A stretch of DNA of 64,000 nucleotides, from positions 50,633,847 to 50,697,846 of the forward strand of contig CP154954.1 of NCBI GenBank assembly GCA_039621445.1, in the 5' to 3' direction. This stretch comes from Euglena gracilis (taxonomy: Eukaryota; Euglenida; Euglenophyceae; Euglenales). Below are positions 53,030 to 63,965 of the stretch, piece by piece. The notes beneath the pieces are model-generated. The model was not told where the DNA came from and made no database searches. It saw only the letters and a list, made by a program, of their open reading frames with translations. A program made the position numbers and the translations under genes. How positions within the stretch are numbered: the first letter of the stretch is position 1; the number at the start of each line of letters is the position of its first letter.

Positions 53030-53607
53030 GTGGCGGCCCAGGCTGGCCCGGGACCGCGGCTGACTGAGAGGCCGCCATCGTTGCCTTCTTTTCCGTTCAA
53101 CCGTTCAGCCAACTTCAACCGTCCATTGACCTGGCCACAGCTGTTGTGCAGGTCGCAGCGTGGACTTGACCCCCTTCAATTGTGAAGGAAGACAGGCACC
53201 CAAAAAGGTCACGGTAATAGCTTTTTTGCTCCAATGTTTTTAATGTTTTAAATCATTTCCGTTTAAAAACCTTTCCACTGTGAAGAAAGTTACAGACCCC
53301 CGTATTTAAGTTCTTCTCCATCTTTTGGAGAAACCATCTATTGTTTAAGAAAATATTTTTAATCCCCAGGTTTTTAAAACCCCAGACAGTCCAAAATAGG
53401 TTAATGAAATAAAATGTTCTGCCAACTGCTTGTGGGGGGGGGGCAAGTCTTGTAAATGGACGGCACTCAAAAGGTATTATCCCCAGAATGCAGAGAAATC
53501 ATAGGAAAGCAAGATAAACCGGTGCGGTGAAATATCGAGACGCAAATGTGAATAAAAAGTGTTCACTCAAAAAAATATCAACGGGTGTGCTTTTTTTGGT
53601 CCTCTCG
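53030..53607. other. Downstream region of gene E
   Basis: AT-rich sequence with no gene or recognised repeat. A polyadenylation signal cannot be assigned with confidence. Confidence 0.35.
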
Positions 53608-53973
53608 AGCATCTTAGGCGGTGCATCTCGCATTTAAGCTTTTTTTTGGATGTGTCAATTCTCTCGCACATAAGCTTTTTGTCGATGTGTGCATTTGTGC
53701 AAATCGACCAAAAACCATTTTGAGCACCGGCGGTACTAGGGGTAAGAGCGAGAGGGAGCAGGATTGGACAAAATACAGGCAAATTCTCTTTTTGGGAACC
53801 GGTTCTCCCGGCAGCTACGTGCTTTTTGCTGTTTTTTTGAGGTCGGAATGCCACGAAAACCCCCGGACTTATCCCCCCAAAGTGAACAAAACACCGACAA
53901 AAACACCAACACCCCAGTACTGCCACCCCCCATTCCTGTGTGACAACTGCCAGCGCCAGGTGGTCCTCTGGAG

Positions 53974-54234
53974 GTGGGGAGGCAGGTCCACCCCTTTGCT
54001 TGCTTTCTGAAGTTATGTGGCACGTTGTGGAGGTTTTTGAAATTGATTACAAAAGCAGTGGAAGTGCACGTGCCGCATAAGCAATGGACTGCTCGAGAAT
54101 TCTGCCCCCAGTTGATGAGGGTGATACAGAACACAGCAGGACTGCTACCAGTTCCTGTTGATTTCGGTCGCAAGTTGCCCATCAATGCCCCACTGCTGTT
54201 TAAGGCTTTCTGGCACCCACACAACAGTAAATGA
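53974..54234 (+). CDS. Candidate ORF in composite element
   Basis: An 86-residue frame contains AREFCPQLMRVIQNTAGLLP and VPVDFGRKLPINAPLLFKAF, with protein-like composition and a stop near the first inner palindrome. No family is recognised. It could be an exon of the element's own gene or a captured host exon. Confidence 0.25.
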   Translation: MGRQVHPFACFLKLCGTLWRFLKLITKAVEVHVPHKQWTAREFCPQLMRVIQNTAGLLPVPVDFGRKLPINAPLLFKAFWHPHNSK

Positions 54235-54480
54235 TGTCGGTGTGTGCAAATGTGCACATGGACAATGTGCGCATTTGCGCACACCAACCATTTTAAAACC
54301 AACCAAGCGGCTCCAATGGCATTGTGTTTTGACCTGAAAAATGAATGTGACATCATTGTGATATCGCCTCCCTTTTATTCCTGTGGTGCTGGACCCCCTC
54401 TGTTGAATGCTGGTGGTATGTTTGGGTGGTTGGTGTGCGCAAATGCGCACATCAACCATTAAAATTGTTGTGTTTCACAA

Positions 54481-54732
54481 TTGCGGGCACCAACCAATAT
54501 TCTTTTTCATTTTGAAGCCTTGGCAACAGGGACTTCTGAGACAAAGAGAAGGATCGAAACAGGAGGAGAGCAGATTGTGGAGATGTTGTGCTCAAGGTGG
54601 TGGTGTTGTAAGGTATGTCTGAGAAGGTCTAATGAAGTGTATTGCATTACATGTTCCCGTGTACACAGGGATTTCCAAATCATCAGACGCATCCATTTTC
54701 AGCCAATGTACTGTGCCTCATCTTCGGACTAA
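54481..54732 (+). CDS. Candidate Cys-rich ORF in composite element
   Basis: The frame contains EQIVEMLCSRWWCCKVCLRR then YCITCSRVHRDF. Repeated C-x2-C and C-x3-H spacings could bind zinc. It lies between an inner palindrome and T1b. No homologue is recognised. Confidence 0.25.
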   Translation: MRAPTNILFHFEALATGTSETKRRIETGGEQIVEMLCSRWWCCKVCLRRSNEVYCITCSRVHRDFQIIRRIHFQPMYCASSSD

Positions 54733-54792
54733 AATGCTGGATGTGAAGGGCCCTTCTAAACTACCCCCCCCCCATGTCCAACGACCCCCCTA

Positions 54793-55101
54793 CCTACCCC
54801 CCCCCCCGGGAAACTGTCATGCCCGAGAACCTGTCAGGGTCCCGCCCAGGAAACTGTCAGGGTCCCCGGTACCGGCCAACCTGTCAGTATAGGAAGTTGT
54901 CAGGGTCCCTGGTACCGGCCAACCTGTCAGGGTCATTTTTCATTGACTTTCCCTTGAAATGCCCTACCCGGGAAACTGTCAGGGTCCCGCCCGGGAAACT
55001 GTCAGGGTCCCTGGTACTGGCCAACCTGTCAGTATAGGAAGTTGTCAGGGTCCCCGGTACTGGCCAACCTGTCAGGTGACAGTTTCCCGGGGGGGGGTAG
55101 G
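54793..55101. mobile_element. T6, complete copy nested in T1b
   Basis: TA at 54791-54792 and 55102-55103; ends CCTACCCCCCCCCCCGGG and the complementary CCCGGGGGGGGGTAGG, continuing into AAACTGTCA/TGACAGTTT. Alternating AAACTGTCAGGG and CCAACCTGTCAG subrepeats fill it. Sequence 1-238 is the same element. Confidence 0.85.
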
Positions 55102-55244
55102 TATGTCCAACGACCACCCTCCCAGTCAGAGGACACCTTTTCGGAGGTTTGATGTTTTTTTGCAGGTGCGAAAACTGGAGGTTTGCCAGCTCTGAAAGGC
55201 TTTTCTTCCCTCCTTGTCCTCTATTCCGCAGCCCATCGTCCAAA

Positions 55245-55313
55245 ATGTTCCCTCCGGGGAGTTTTGTGCATTATGAGCGCTCCACCGGGGAGATAGTGCC
55301 TGCGGTTGTTGAC
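55245..55313 (+). other. Exon-like segment carried by T1b
   Basis: The open segment reads MFPPGSFVHYERSTGEIVPA and continues VV, after CTATTCCGCAG. It is the second copy of the block at 814-881. The two differences are conservative. Possibly an exon captured by T1 and spread with it. Confidence 0.35.
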
Positions 55314-56778
55314 CACACTCCCAACATTCCACCGTGACATTTTCAGGTGTTTGCCAGGTTGTATGATGGAGTGAAGATGGTTTGCACTTTCCTTGCATGT
55401 TCTCTTGACGTGATCTCCGCAACAAAATTGTCCAAGGATGCCAGTTTTGGGTGCTATTTGAGTAAATATTTGTTGACAGGGCTGGAAATGGGGGTGCGAA
55501 GAGCCGGAAGGAAAATTTTGACCTGTTTGGGGGGGGTTCGGCAAACTTTTTTTCCTGACCCCGTGTCCAACGACCACCCCCCCCCCCCGGTCAGAGGACA
55601 CCTTTTTGGTCATTACCCAGGGGGGGGGGGAATGCGTTTCGCATTTTTTCGCATTTTTGCGCATTTTTTGCGCATTTTTTCAAATTTTCCAAAAATGCGC
55701 ATTTTTGCGCATTTTTTCGCATTTTTTGCGCATTTTTTCGTTTTTTTCAGCACATTTTTTTGCTTTTTGGCACATTTTTTCGTGATTTTCCAAAATTTTC
55801 GCATTTTTTGACCATTTTTGCAATTTTTTGCAAAAATTTGAAATTTTTGACTTTTGAATGTACATTTTCCTCATTATTCGACATAATCTCTTCAAATTTG
55901 GTGCCATTTTTGCATGTTTTTGGGTAATTTTTGCATTTTCGTGATTTTTGCGCATTTTTTCTCGGATTTTGCACATTTTTGCGCATTTTTGGAAAAAATG
56001 CGCATTTTTTTGCGCATTTTTGCGCATTTTTTTCCGAGGCCGGGCGAGCGCATTTCCCCCCCCCCCCCTGCATTACCCTATGTCCAAAGACCGCCCCCCC
56101 CCCCCCCCCGGTCAGAGGACAGAGGTTACCGGTCGTTGAGCATAGGGGGGGCGGGGTAAGTTTTGCAGGATAAACCCTGGAAACGTTGTTTTGATGTTGC
56201 AGGGGCTAAGATAAAGGTTTTTCACAGCTTCAATTACCGATGCCCAAATTCGAGCCCGTAGGCTGGTCCTTTTGTTGTGTTTGAATTCTACAAAATACCT
56301 CGCATTTAAGTATTTCCAAACTGCAGTAGTGCCACACCCTCTGAATGTCACGTGTGTTCAGTTGCACAAGTGAGTGTTTTGTGCAGATGAGCAAACCAGC
56401 CAGACAGATTGTTTTTCGCATTTGCACAACCCAACCACTTGTACAATTTTACAAACACATCAAATGCAGCTGGCACACGTGGTCCTTTTCACAAGTGCAC
56501 AAACGGTTGGTGTGCGCATTTGCGCACACCGTCCATCTGCTTGTTTGCCACTACGACCACCAATTTCTGGCACAGCCAAATTTCAGGGTATCGCTTCAGG
56601 CCTGGGCACACCTCACCAAATCGTTCAGTCAATGCCCTAAGCTAATGAAACAGCCATTGCAGGGTTCTAAACACGCCTGCTGGGTGTTGTGTATACCATG
56701 TGCTGTATTGACGCTTGCCCTCAGGCACCTTATTTGCCAAAGCCCCTGCTTCCATCTCCATGTCCAGGGGCATCCCAT

Positions 56779-57068
56779 CAGACCGTATTTTAGTCGGGTG
56801 CTGACCCCACACGGGGGGGGGGGGGGGGCTGCCTGGGCAGGCACTCCAAGGCACTCCAAATCCGACCCCCCCGGGGGGTAGGGCACACGGCCAAAAGTGC
56901 CCTGGCACAACCCCGGTGCCGAAGGCGCCGGGGAGCCAAAAATGGCCTATTTTCAAAGGAATGTGCCCGGGCACAGGCCGAAATCCGACCCCCCCCTCGG
57001 GGGGGGGTAGTGCCTGCCTGGGCAGGCACTCTGGACCACCCCTTCCCCGGGGTTGGTAAAAATGCCTG
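56779..57068. mobile_element. F3c, hAT-like miniature element
   Basis: CAGACCGTATTTTAGTCGGG to GGTTGGTAAAAATGCCTG; the flanks CATCCCAT (56771-56778) and CACCCCAT (57069-57076) match 7 of 8. It contains CCCCGGTGCC-GAA-GGCGCCGGGG (56911-56933), a 10-bp stem with one wobble pair, and paired GCCTGCCTGGGCAGGC palindromes. Confidence 0.85.
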
Positions 57069-57539
57069 CACCCCATCACATCCTGCTCACATTTTTGGGT
57101 TATTGGGATCACATCTTGTCAATTTCGTAAAGAATGTCGATGTGCGCATTAGCACACATCGACAACGAAAAAAAGCTTAAGCGCGAGATGCGCCGCCTAA
57201 GGGCATGCTTCGTTTAATTGTAAGAACCCCCCTGAGGGGGGCTTAAATTTTTCCGGCGCATTCCGGAAATTTTTCAACAAATGCCGTCAAATAGCCCAAA
57301 ATCACGGGGGGGGGGGGTCCCGTTCCACCCTGGTCGAGGGGGGACCCCGGAGGGTGGGGTTTTAAGAAGAAGCTTTTGCTCGAGCAGGCTCCATGGCAAA
57401 TTTGAGGAATTTGAGCCACTCTCGTCAGAGAGGGGCTCCAGAATACGGCCTCCTGGATTGCAGCCCTGCCGGGTCTCAGCACTCTTTTCATTTTCTGTAA
57501 TTTGGCAGACCAAATTCGTCCCATGTTGTTTTGTGGCCA

Positions 57540-58010
57540 CCCCCACATCTGTGACCTGGGGCCGCCGCCCCTCCCCTCCCTCCCCACCCGTCCACTGTTG
57601 CTGCCTCCCACTGCATTGCATCCCGGTGGGAACGCAGCACGCCAGTGCCACCGCAGCACTGTGTCCCGCCCACACCGGTGGTCGGCTCGGGGATGCCAAG
57701 TCCTCCCGAGCCAGGACAGTTCCTTTTCGTCGTCTTGGGGGAGGGGTGAGCCGCTGCCTGGAGGTGACCTTCGGTGCCACCCAGACATGGACGCCGCAGG
57801 GCTCCACGGGGTCCGCATGCCCCACCGTGACACAGTGGCGCGTCCCAGCGGAAGCATTGCAGAGGCGACATGGGCACTGCCCCCAGCCCAGGCTGTATAT
57901 TGTTGGGCTGACCAGCTGCCCGTGCCTGCTGTGGTGGGGGTTGCTCAGCCCCCCGACCCCACACAGAAGTCGAGGTTGCGACATGGGTGGAGGCCAGGGG
58001 GGACCTGGGG
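57540..58010 (+). other. GC-rich island, possible exons
   Basis: About 470 bp stand out for GC content and for open frames in several phases on both strands. The most protein-like reading on + contains DMDAAGLHGVRMPHRDTVAR and later AEATWALPPAQAVYCWADQL. No family is recognised and strand cannot be settled. The block is followed at once by the F8-like element at 58019. Confidence 0.3.
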
Positions 58011-58018
58011 GGCGGGGG

Positions 58019-58143
58019 CAGGGCAGAACGGGAATCGGCCATTCGGCCAGCCGCCGTCTTTCCGGAGCAACAATTTTCGACCCCAAAAAATCTTTCCCGG
58101 GTCGACCACCCTCCCCCCACCAGGCCCTCCCGGTTCTGCTCTG
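58019..58143. mobile_element. F8b, short relative of the gene E intron element
   Basis: CAGGGCAGAACGGG is identical to the left end of F8a and continues GAATCGGCC; the right end CCCGGTTCTGCTCTG is its imperfect complement. The flanks GGCGGGGG (58011-58018) and GAGGGGGG (58144-58151) match 6 of 8. It lies at the edge of a GC-rich island, so it may also mark an exon border. Confidence 0.65.
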
Positions 58144-58293
58144 GAGGGGGGGGGTTCTCCTGGGACCCCCCCAAAGGTCAATTTTCCCCCTCCTTTGCAC
58201 TTTTTGTCAAATGGTGGTCATTGGTCATAGGGATAAGAGCAGAGGGGGGGTGTTGGATGGACACACTCACTGGTTATCATTGGTTGTTGGTAA

Positions 58294-58380
58294 GTACTCC
58301 CCCCCCCTTGTCGTGCGACCACCCCACTTTAACGACCACCCCCCGGTCGCAGGTTGCAAGTGAGGGGGGGGGGGTCTAAC
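58294..58380. mobile_element. T5-like fragment
   Basis: C run plus TTGTCGTGCGACC, then CCCCGGTCGCAGGTTGCAAG and a G run. It resembles half of T5 (62694-62950); the matching right end is not found. Confidence 0.45.
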
Positions 58381-58817
58381 GACACCCCCCTGGTCGCAGC
58401 TTGCAGGACAGGACCAAAAAGAGGCTGGGTTTTTGAGGTTGTATGAAGATGCATCCATGTATGCCACCTTTTTGCAGGTTTTTCCATTTTCCCCAGCGGC
58501 GCTCATGTACGTAGTTGTGGTTGTGGCAGTTGTTGGTTGTTGCAAAGAGCTGTCTTTGGATCATATTCTCAATTGGCCAAATCGCACAGGTGCCAAATAG
58601 AAAATTATGGTTGGTCTTCACAGTCACCATCATGTCAATCATTTAATTCCTTGTGCGCTGGTGGTCATTGGGCACTGCATCACCCTGAACCTGGGCAATC
58701 CCCAACCAATGTTGTGTTTGTTGGCAGTGTCCGCCAACGCTTCAGCAATCTCTTCTAACCCAACCGCCCCATCGAAGGTTTTAATCCTCTCGAAGGGATG
58801 GTTTCGAGAGTCCCAAG

Positions 58818-59028
58818 CACACCATTGCTCAATGTGTGTCCGTGGGGGGGTGACGGGCTGCTTTTTCACAGTGACTGATTAGTTTTTGGCTCGGACCCCC
58901 CCATTGGAGTTGGCTGAAAACCCCAGGTGATGGCACGAGTGGCCAGAGTGATCGACGCCTCCAGGGGGGGAAGTGGGTGAGTGGTGTTTTGAAACTGGGG
59001 AGTGATCCCGTCAGTAAGCAATGGTGTG
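58818..59028. mobile_element. F5c, hAT-like miniature element
   Basis: CACACCATTGCTCA and AGTAAGCAATGGTGTG ends; flanks GTCCCAAG (58810-58817) and ACCCCAAG (59029-59036) match 6 of 8. The interior has the F5 hallmark GTGACTGATTAGTTTTTGG. It is the shortest and cleanest F5 copy. Confidence 0.75.
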
Positions 59029-59134
59029 ACCCCAAGGTCCCGTGGGCACAGAGGCTCATAAGATGTTAGGACCCTCCAGATGCTGACCCTCGCTATTGGC
59101 AACCCGCCGACGTACACGCACACACTCACGCTCA

Positions 59135-59139
<5 letters not shown>

Positions 59140-59173
<34 letters not shown>

Positions 59174-59226
59174 ACACCTACACCCACACCTGCACCCACA
59201 CCCACCCACCCACCCACCCACCCACC

Positions 59227-59271
<45 letters not shown>

Positions 59272-59275
59272 ACCC
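59140..59275. repeat. (CA)n and (CCCA)n microsatellite
   Basis: CACA runs surround a CCCACCCACC core. Open frames across it on both strands (THTHTH and VCVCV) are repeat artefacts. Confidence 0.92.
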
Positions 59276-59546
59276 ACACACCAACACACACTAGCACAAG
59301 CCATTGTTGTGCACAAAGAGAACAAAGAGAACCCTGAACCCAGAATGCTTTTCTGCCCCTCTTTCTTGTTGCTTCGCTGGATTTCGCTTGCCACCAAGAT
59401 TCAGGCCAGCGTCCATCCTTCCGTTGTATGCCTTTCACCCACATTTGTTTTTCAACCTGCTGACTTGTTTTGGGGGGACTCCCCCCCCCCCCCCCGCGGT
59501 CTGGTTGGCGAACCAAAATTCTCCCCCCCCCCCCATGAGGCCACAG

Positions 59547-60049
59547 CAGGAAATTTCTTAAGCCGGAGGGTACCCTCCCCCCCGGGGGGGGGGGGGGTCC
59601 AGCCAGCCAGCAGCTCAAATCCAGCCAGCAGCCCAAATTCGGGCTGGGAGCCCCCCCCCAGGGTCGAGTGAAATAAAGTCGGGTCCAGCCCGGCCGGAGG
59701 CCGGGCCAGCCGGCCGAAGGCCGGCCCAGCCGGCCGCAGGCCGGCCAGCCAACTGGGCTGTCCAGCTCACTTATCCCTGCATTTTTCCCCCTCATCACAG
59801 TCCCTCCATTACATCCCCCCAGCCTTGATCTAGCTCCACCCATCAAAATGTCGAAAATGGCCAAAATGTGTTAGAAAATTTTGTTTTTCCTCGACCCAGC
59901 CCAGCCCAGCCCGCTCCAGCCCCGGCCCCCCCCCTCCCCCCCACCCCCCCCGGGGGGGGGTCCAGCCAGCAGCTCAAATCCAGCCAGCAGCCTTTTTGCC
60001 AGCCGGAGGCTGGACCCCCCCCCCGGGGGGTCCTTAAGAAAATTCCCTG
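59547..60049. mobile_element. F2b, hAT-like element
   Basis: CAGGAAATTTCTTAAG and CTTAAGAAAATTCCCTG, flanked by GGCCACAG (59539-59546) and GGCCCCAG (60050-60057). It is nearly identical to F2a, including the three GNA hairpins (about 59688-59745), so both copies are recent. Confidence 0.92.
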
Positions 60050-60101
60050 GGCCCCAGAGAAGTTGTCATTTTGGGCCCTCACCGACTTGTGATGTCGGAA
60101 A

Positions 60102-60501
60102 CAGGCTTTTGCTTAAGGGATTGCAGTACCCCCCGGGGGGGGGGGCTGGACTGCAGCTAGTCCAAATTTGGCTAGTGGGTTTTCTGGCAGCCCCCCCCGG
60201 GGGGGGGGGGGTCTGCTAGCAGGGCTAGCTAGTGGAAATTTTTTTGGGACCCCCCAAAATGGCCAAAAATGCCCGTTTTTGGCCATTTTTGGGAATTTTT
60301 GGAACAAAATCAGCCCAAAACCTGTTAAAAACCTCATTTTTCCTCTGGCGCACAGCGCCGGAGGAAAATTTTTTTTCCAGCCCGGGGGACCCCCGGACCC
60401 CCCCCCCCCCGGGGGGGCGGGGGGTTTAGCTAGTCCACTTTTTCCATTGTCTAGCCGATTGGCTAGCCAGTACCCCCCCCCCCCGGGGTCCTTAAAGCCT
60501 G
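60102..60501. mobile_element. F1f, hAT-like miniature element
   Basis: CAGGCTTTTGCTTAAGG at the left and CTTAAAGCCTG at the right (four bases lost), flanked by an exact GTCGGAAA (60094-60101, 60502-60509). The first mini-hairpin is deleted; the second is GGCGC-ACA-GCGCC (60347-60359). Confidence 0.92.
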
Positions 60502-60509
60502 GTCGGAAA

Positions 60510-62693
60510 GTCCACTGCGGGCCCCCTCCCAGAAGCACAGAAGGTTGCCACCAAGCCACTCGCTGACTTGTTTGGTGCCAACTGCTGTGGGGCGGGGCAT
60601 CCCCTTTAACCTCCCCCGGGGGATTGAAGCACACGTCTTTGAGATTGTTATTGTCCCTTGGAAATAAAACCCCCCTTCCATATAACTGGCAGTGGCCAAA
60701 TAACTTGGCGGGGGGGGAGATGGTTCCAGTAATTTGGCACCCAATCCTTTTTTTTTTGGACAAAATTCTCTTACGACGCTGAAAAACGAGCCCAAATAAC
60801 CTGGCGGGGGGGGGGCAGGCCCAATAGTTGGTTCCACCCCACCAGGGTTTGGGGGGGGGGGGGTTGAGGGTGATCCTGGTTGAGGGGGTCTTTCCATTAT
60901 GTTGTTGGAATGTTTATGCTGTTTGGAATCTGGGGTCCCAAACAGGGACTTTCTTAAATTCTGGGGGGGGGGTGACCCACGCAGGAAGTAACCCCATCCC
61001 CCATCCCCGGGGAAGGGAATTCCGGGGGACCAACTTTATCGGGATCAATTTTGCGGTCAAAATTGGTGTTTCGTAAAAAACCCCTCTGGGGTACACACTC
61101 AGCCCGACCCCCACACCTCTGACAAGGACTTGTGGAGGGCATCGCACCACTTTTCCTCCTCTGGAATTTGGGGCTCATCTGAACCGCGAACAAAAAAGAG
61201 GACGCACAGGCCATTAAGACCACTAAGAGAGCCAGACATGGGGTCGACCCCCCCACCCCCATCCTAGTGGTAGGGGGGAGGTCTGACTCCTGGCAGGGGG
61301 GGGTCGGACACCCCCCCCAGGCCTTCCCGTATTTCGCGCCAATTTTTTAGGTCAAATTTTTCCTTTGGCACCGAAAGGGTTTTCTTTGTGCCATGGTGGG
61401 TGGGCAGGTTAACCCACCCACCCACCTCCCAGGTGGGGGGTCTGACCCCCCACTCCACCAGGCCCACCCTCAGGATTTCAAGAAATGGAGGGATGTATCC
61501 CCTCTCATTGGAGAGGGGGGAGGGGGTCGCCGGTAGGTCCGAGGCGAAAGGTCAGAAAGACGCAGTTTTTGACATGTTGGGTGGTCCAAGTATGCCAGGA
61601 ATCACTTTTTTCTCCCAATGTTGACCATTTTGTTTTTGCCAAAATATGGTGGTTGCGTTGCGCCATTTTTCTTGTGAGTGGATGTGCTGGGACGGGGATT
61701 TTTTTTTTGTTTAAGAACCACCCCATCATTATTCCCCACCTCTGGAAATGTGCCATTGACACGAGGAAGGGTGTCAACGACATGGGGGGTTTATTTCAGA
61801 AATTTGAAAACAAATTCCAACTTGTCTGAAGGTGTGCCTTTTTGTTGGGCCCCGGGGACCAGCAAGGTCCCCCCACCTGCCCCCCCCCCCCCGATGAGGT
61901 CCAACCAGCGCCTTTCCCATCCAGCTGGCAGGATAAAAGTGAACCCTTCCCCCTGCCAAAACCTGGGGTTTGTAAGCAATCCTCTTGCCATGTCAATAAT
62001 CGGCCTCGCTGATGGTGGTGCCGTGCTGGGTTTGGGGCAGGAGTTCTGCAGTGATTCTGCCAACCAAGCGAAGGACTGCTTCCTCTGCCACTGCGTCAAT
62101 CTTCTCGCACCCGCACGCTCAGCAGTGGGTTACTGGCGGGTGCATTGGCTTTGCCAAGACGCCCGCCTCGTCCCTCTGGCGTCCCAAATCAACCCTTGGG
62201 CTTCGTATTATGGCCTCCGTATTTATAGCTCCAGAATTTTCCGACCCTGTTTGGTGGCCGGGCTGCTCTCCCTGCATCGTGTTTGTCGGTTTGGACTCCC
62301 AAAATAAAAACCTAAAGATTCCTGCATCATTTTGACGAAGGTTGTCACTGCAAAAGTCCAAATGGGCACCATTCTTTTTGGCAAACAATGTCAAATGCCT
62401 TGCCAAAGAATTGTCGCAGACCAGTTTTTTGGGGGGAGAATTTTAACGCTGTAGCTGCCTGAGAGCTTCCACGGCGGAGCACGTTTGGTGATTTAATCCA
62501 ACCTCCCGAAGAAGTTTGAAAGGGTCTATTGGAAAGCGGGCCATCCCCGGCGCTTTTTCCCCCAGCGTTGCTCAGCAAACTACACCCGCTCCTCGCATTG
62601 AAACTGGATCGACTCAGTCCAGCTTCGGTGCCTCACAAATGTGGTGTGTTTCAATCACCAGCCCGTGCCCCGCCAAGAGCAGTAGATCTGTTA
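60510..62693. other. Intergenic region, no gene supported
   Basis: G/C-run clusters (60700-61000, 61240-61450) and a T3-like scrap (GACACGAGGAAGGGTGTCAA at about 61757) are present. Overlapping open frames at 61.8-62.4 kb on both strands have mixed composition and cannot be called genes. Confidence 0.35.
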
Positions 62694-62950
62694 CCCCCCC
62701 CCCCTAGTCGTATGACCACCCCTCATTTATGACCACCCCCCGGTCACAGGTTGCAGGTCATGGGGGTGTTATGACCCCCCCCCCCAGTCACAGGTTGCAG
62801 GTTGCGAAAAATTTAACACCACCTTACCTACAACCGCCGCCTCGTTTATGACCACCCCCCGGTCACAGGTTGCAGGTTATGGGGGTGTTATGACCACCCC
62901 CCCCCCGGTCACAGGTTGCAGGAACCCGGTCATACGACTAGGGGGGGGGG
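62694..62950. mobile_element. T5, TA-inserted element
   Basis: TA at 62692-62693 and 62951-62952; C run plus TAGTCGTATGACC and GGTCATACGACTA plus G run. Four internal CCCGGTCACAGGTTGCAG units are spread through it. The plan is the same as T1 and T2: inverted ends with GGTC-start subrepeats. Confidence 0.88.
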
Positions 62951-63164
62951 TAGGCTCCGCATTGACTGCCCCCCTCCCCTCGCCTTGCTTGAGGGTCACA
63001 ATTCTTTCTTATGACCCCCCCCAAAAAACACACAAAAGCAACTGGATTGGTTTTTCCAACATTTTTCTCTTTGAAAAACTGCTGAAAGACCGCTGAAAAA
63101 TGCTTTTTTCCCTTATTTCTTCGGGGGAAAAAATGGTAAAATTTGGCCTGCGCCACAGCGAAAG

Positions 63165-63472
63165 CAGGCTGAATTTTAAGGTGGTACTCCCACCCCAAGG
63201 AGGGGCTGCCCACCAGGGCATGCACTCCAAAACACCCAGATCCAACACCCCTGGAGGGGGCACTTGGCCAAAGTACCTGGGCACTTGGTCAGGCACTTCT
63301 GTGCCTGGCCGAAGGCACTGGCAGCCCAGAAAATGGCCATTTTGGGCCCTTTTTGGCCCACCAGGCAGTACTGACCCAGGGGGGGGGGGTGCCTGCCTGG
63401 TAGTTCCAGGAAACTCCGAGACCCCCCTACCCCCCCCCCTGCCCTCCCCCCGGGTTGGTCAATTCCAGCCTG
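63165..63472. mobile_element. F3d, hAT-like miniature element
   Basis: CAGGCTGAATTTTAAGG to GGTTGGTCAATTCCAGCCTG; flanks AGCGAAAG (63157-63164) and AGCGGAAG (63473-63480) match 7 of 8. A GCC-GAA-GGC mini-hairpin is at 63308-63316. Internal GTGCCTGCCTGG and GGCACTTGG motifs are typical of F3. Confidence 0.85.
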
Positions 63473-63732
63473 AGCGGAAGCTCCATGCATTGTACCAGCA
63501 CCCGTCTTAGATGCCGCCAAAGCCTGTCCACTTGCCTTTCTCTCAAGATAAGAATGCGCCCATGCCCGCACTGATACGAAGCTTGATGTTTTTTTTGGTG
63601 GAACTGATGTTTTGTGTAGATTCGACAGCGCTTCTCATCAGTTGCCAAATTTTCGGAACGGAAGGGAGGCCGTATCCCTGTGAGCCAAGGTCGGTGAAGG
63701 CAGGCCAAGAGGCCAACTTCCCGTGGAGCGGG

Positions 63733-63965
63733 TAGGGGTTTTTTAGTACTGGACCCGGGGGGGGGGGGGGTTGTGCCGAACCCCCCAGAGAGGGATGGGA
63801 TATTCTTTTTGGTGCGACGATTTTTTTTTGAAAAGTGCTATTTTTTTAATTTTTCGTGATTTTTTGGCATTTCGGGGGAAGTAGGTGGGTCCCCCAGGAC
63901 CCGGGGGGGGCCCACAGGGGGTGGGTGGTGGGGGGGACCCCCCGGTCTTTAAAAAAAAACGCCTG
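63733..63965. mobile_element. F7b, hAT-like miniature element
   Basis: TAGGGGTTTTTTAGTACTGG at the left and GGTCTTTAAAAAAAAACGCC plus TG at the right; flanks GGAGCGGG (63725-63732) and GGAGGGGG (63966-63973) match 7 of 8. Second copy of F7a. Confidence 0.75.

Larger units (their letters stand above)
54764..56156. mobile_element. T1b, TA-inserted element with nested T6
   Basis: TA at 54762-54763 and 56157-56158; C run plus ATGTCCAACGACC on the left, GGTCGTTGAGCATA plus G run on the right. It carries the exon-like block, an extra TTTGCGCATTTTT minisatellite (55628-56040) and the T6 insertion at 54793-55101. T1a has the uninterrupted CCCCCCTATGTCCAACG at the T6 site. Confidence 0.8.
53608..57212. 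mobile_element. Composite 3.6-kb element with TTAGGCGG ends
   Basis: Long inverted ends (53608-53706, 57121-57212) share CTTAGGCGGYGCATCTCG, TTAAGCTTTTTTT and TGTCGATGTGTGC. Internal palindromes of the type GTGTGCGCATTTGCGCACAC occur at 54265-54292, 54432-54460 and 56508-56530. T1b (with T6) and F3c are nested, so the original was about 1.9 kb. Two Cys- or basic-rich frames lie inside. The superfamily is not recognised. Confidence 0.6.

Noticed and set aside
54793-55101. Alternating GTCAGGG subrepeats as a CRISPR-like or regulatory array
   Set aside because: Spacers are not unique and the block has transposon ends with TA flanks.
55628-56040. TTTTTGCGCATTTTT array as a promoter or origin
   Set aside because: It is a minisatellite expansion within T1b; nothing else supports a regulatory role.
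57281-58363. 360-residue open frame on + across the GC island
   Set aside because: It runs through a C/G-run region and the F8b element, and competing frames exist in other phases; kept only as a possible exon island.
61678-62406. Overlapping open frames of 95-209 residues on both strands
   Set aside because: No conserved motif, no splice context and no paralogue to separate them from chance.
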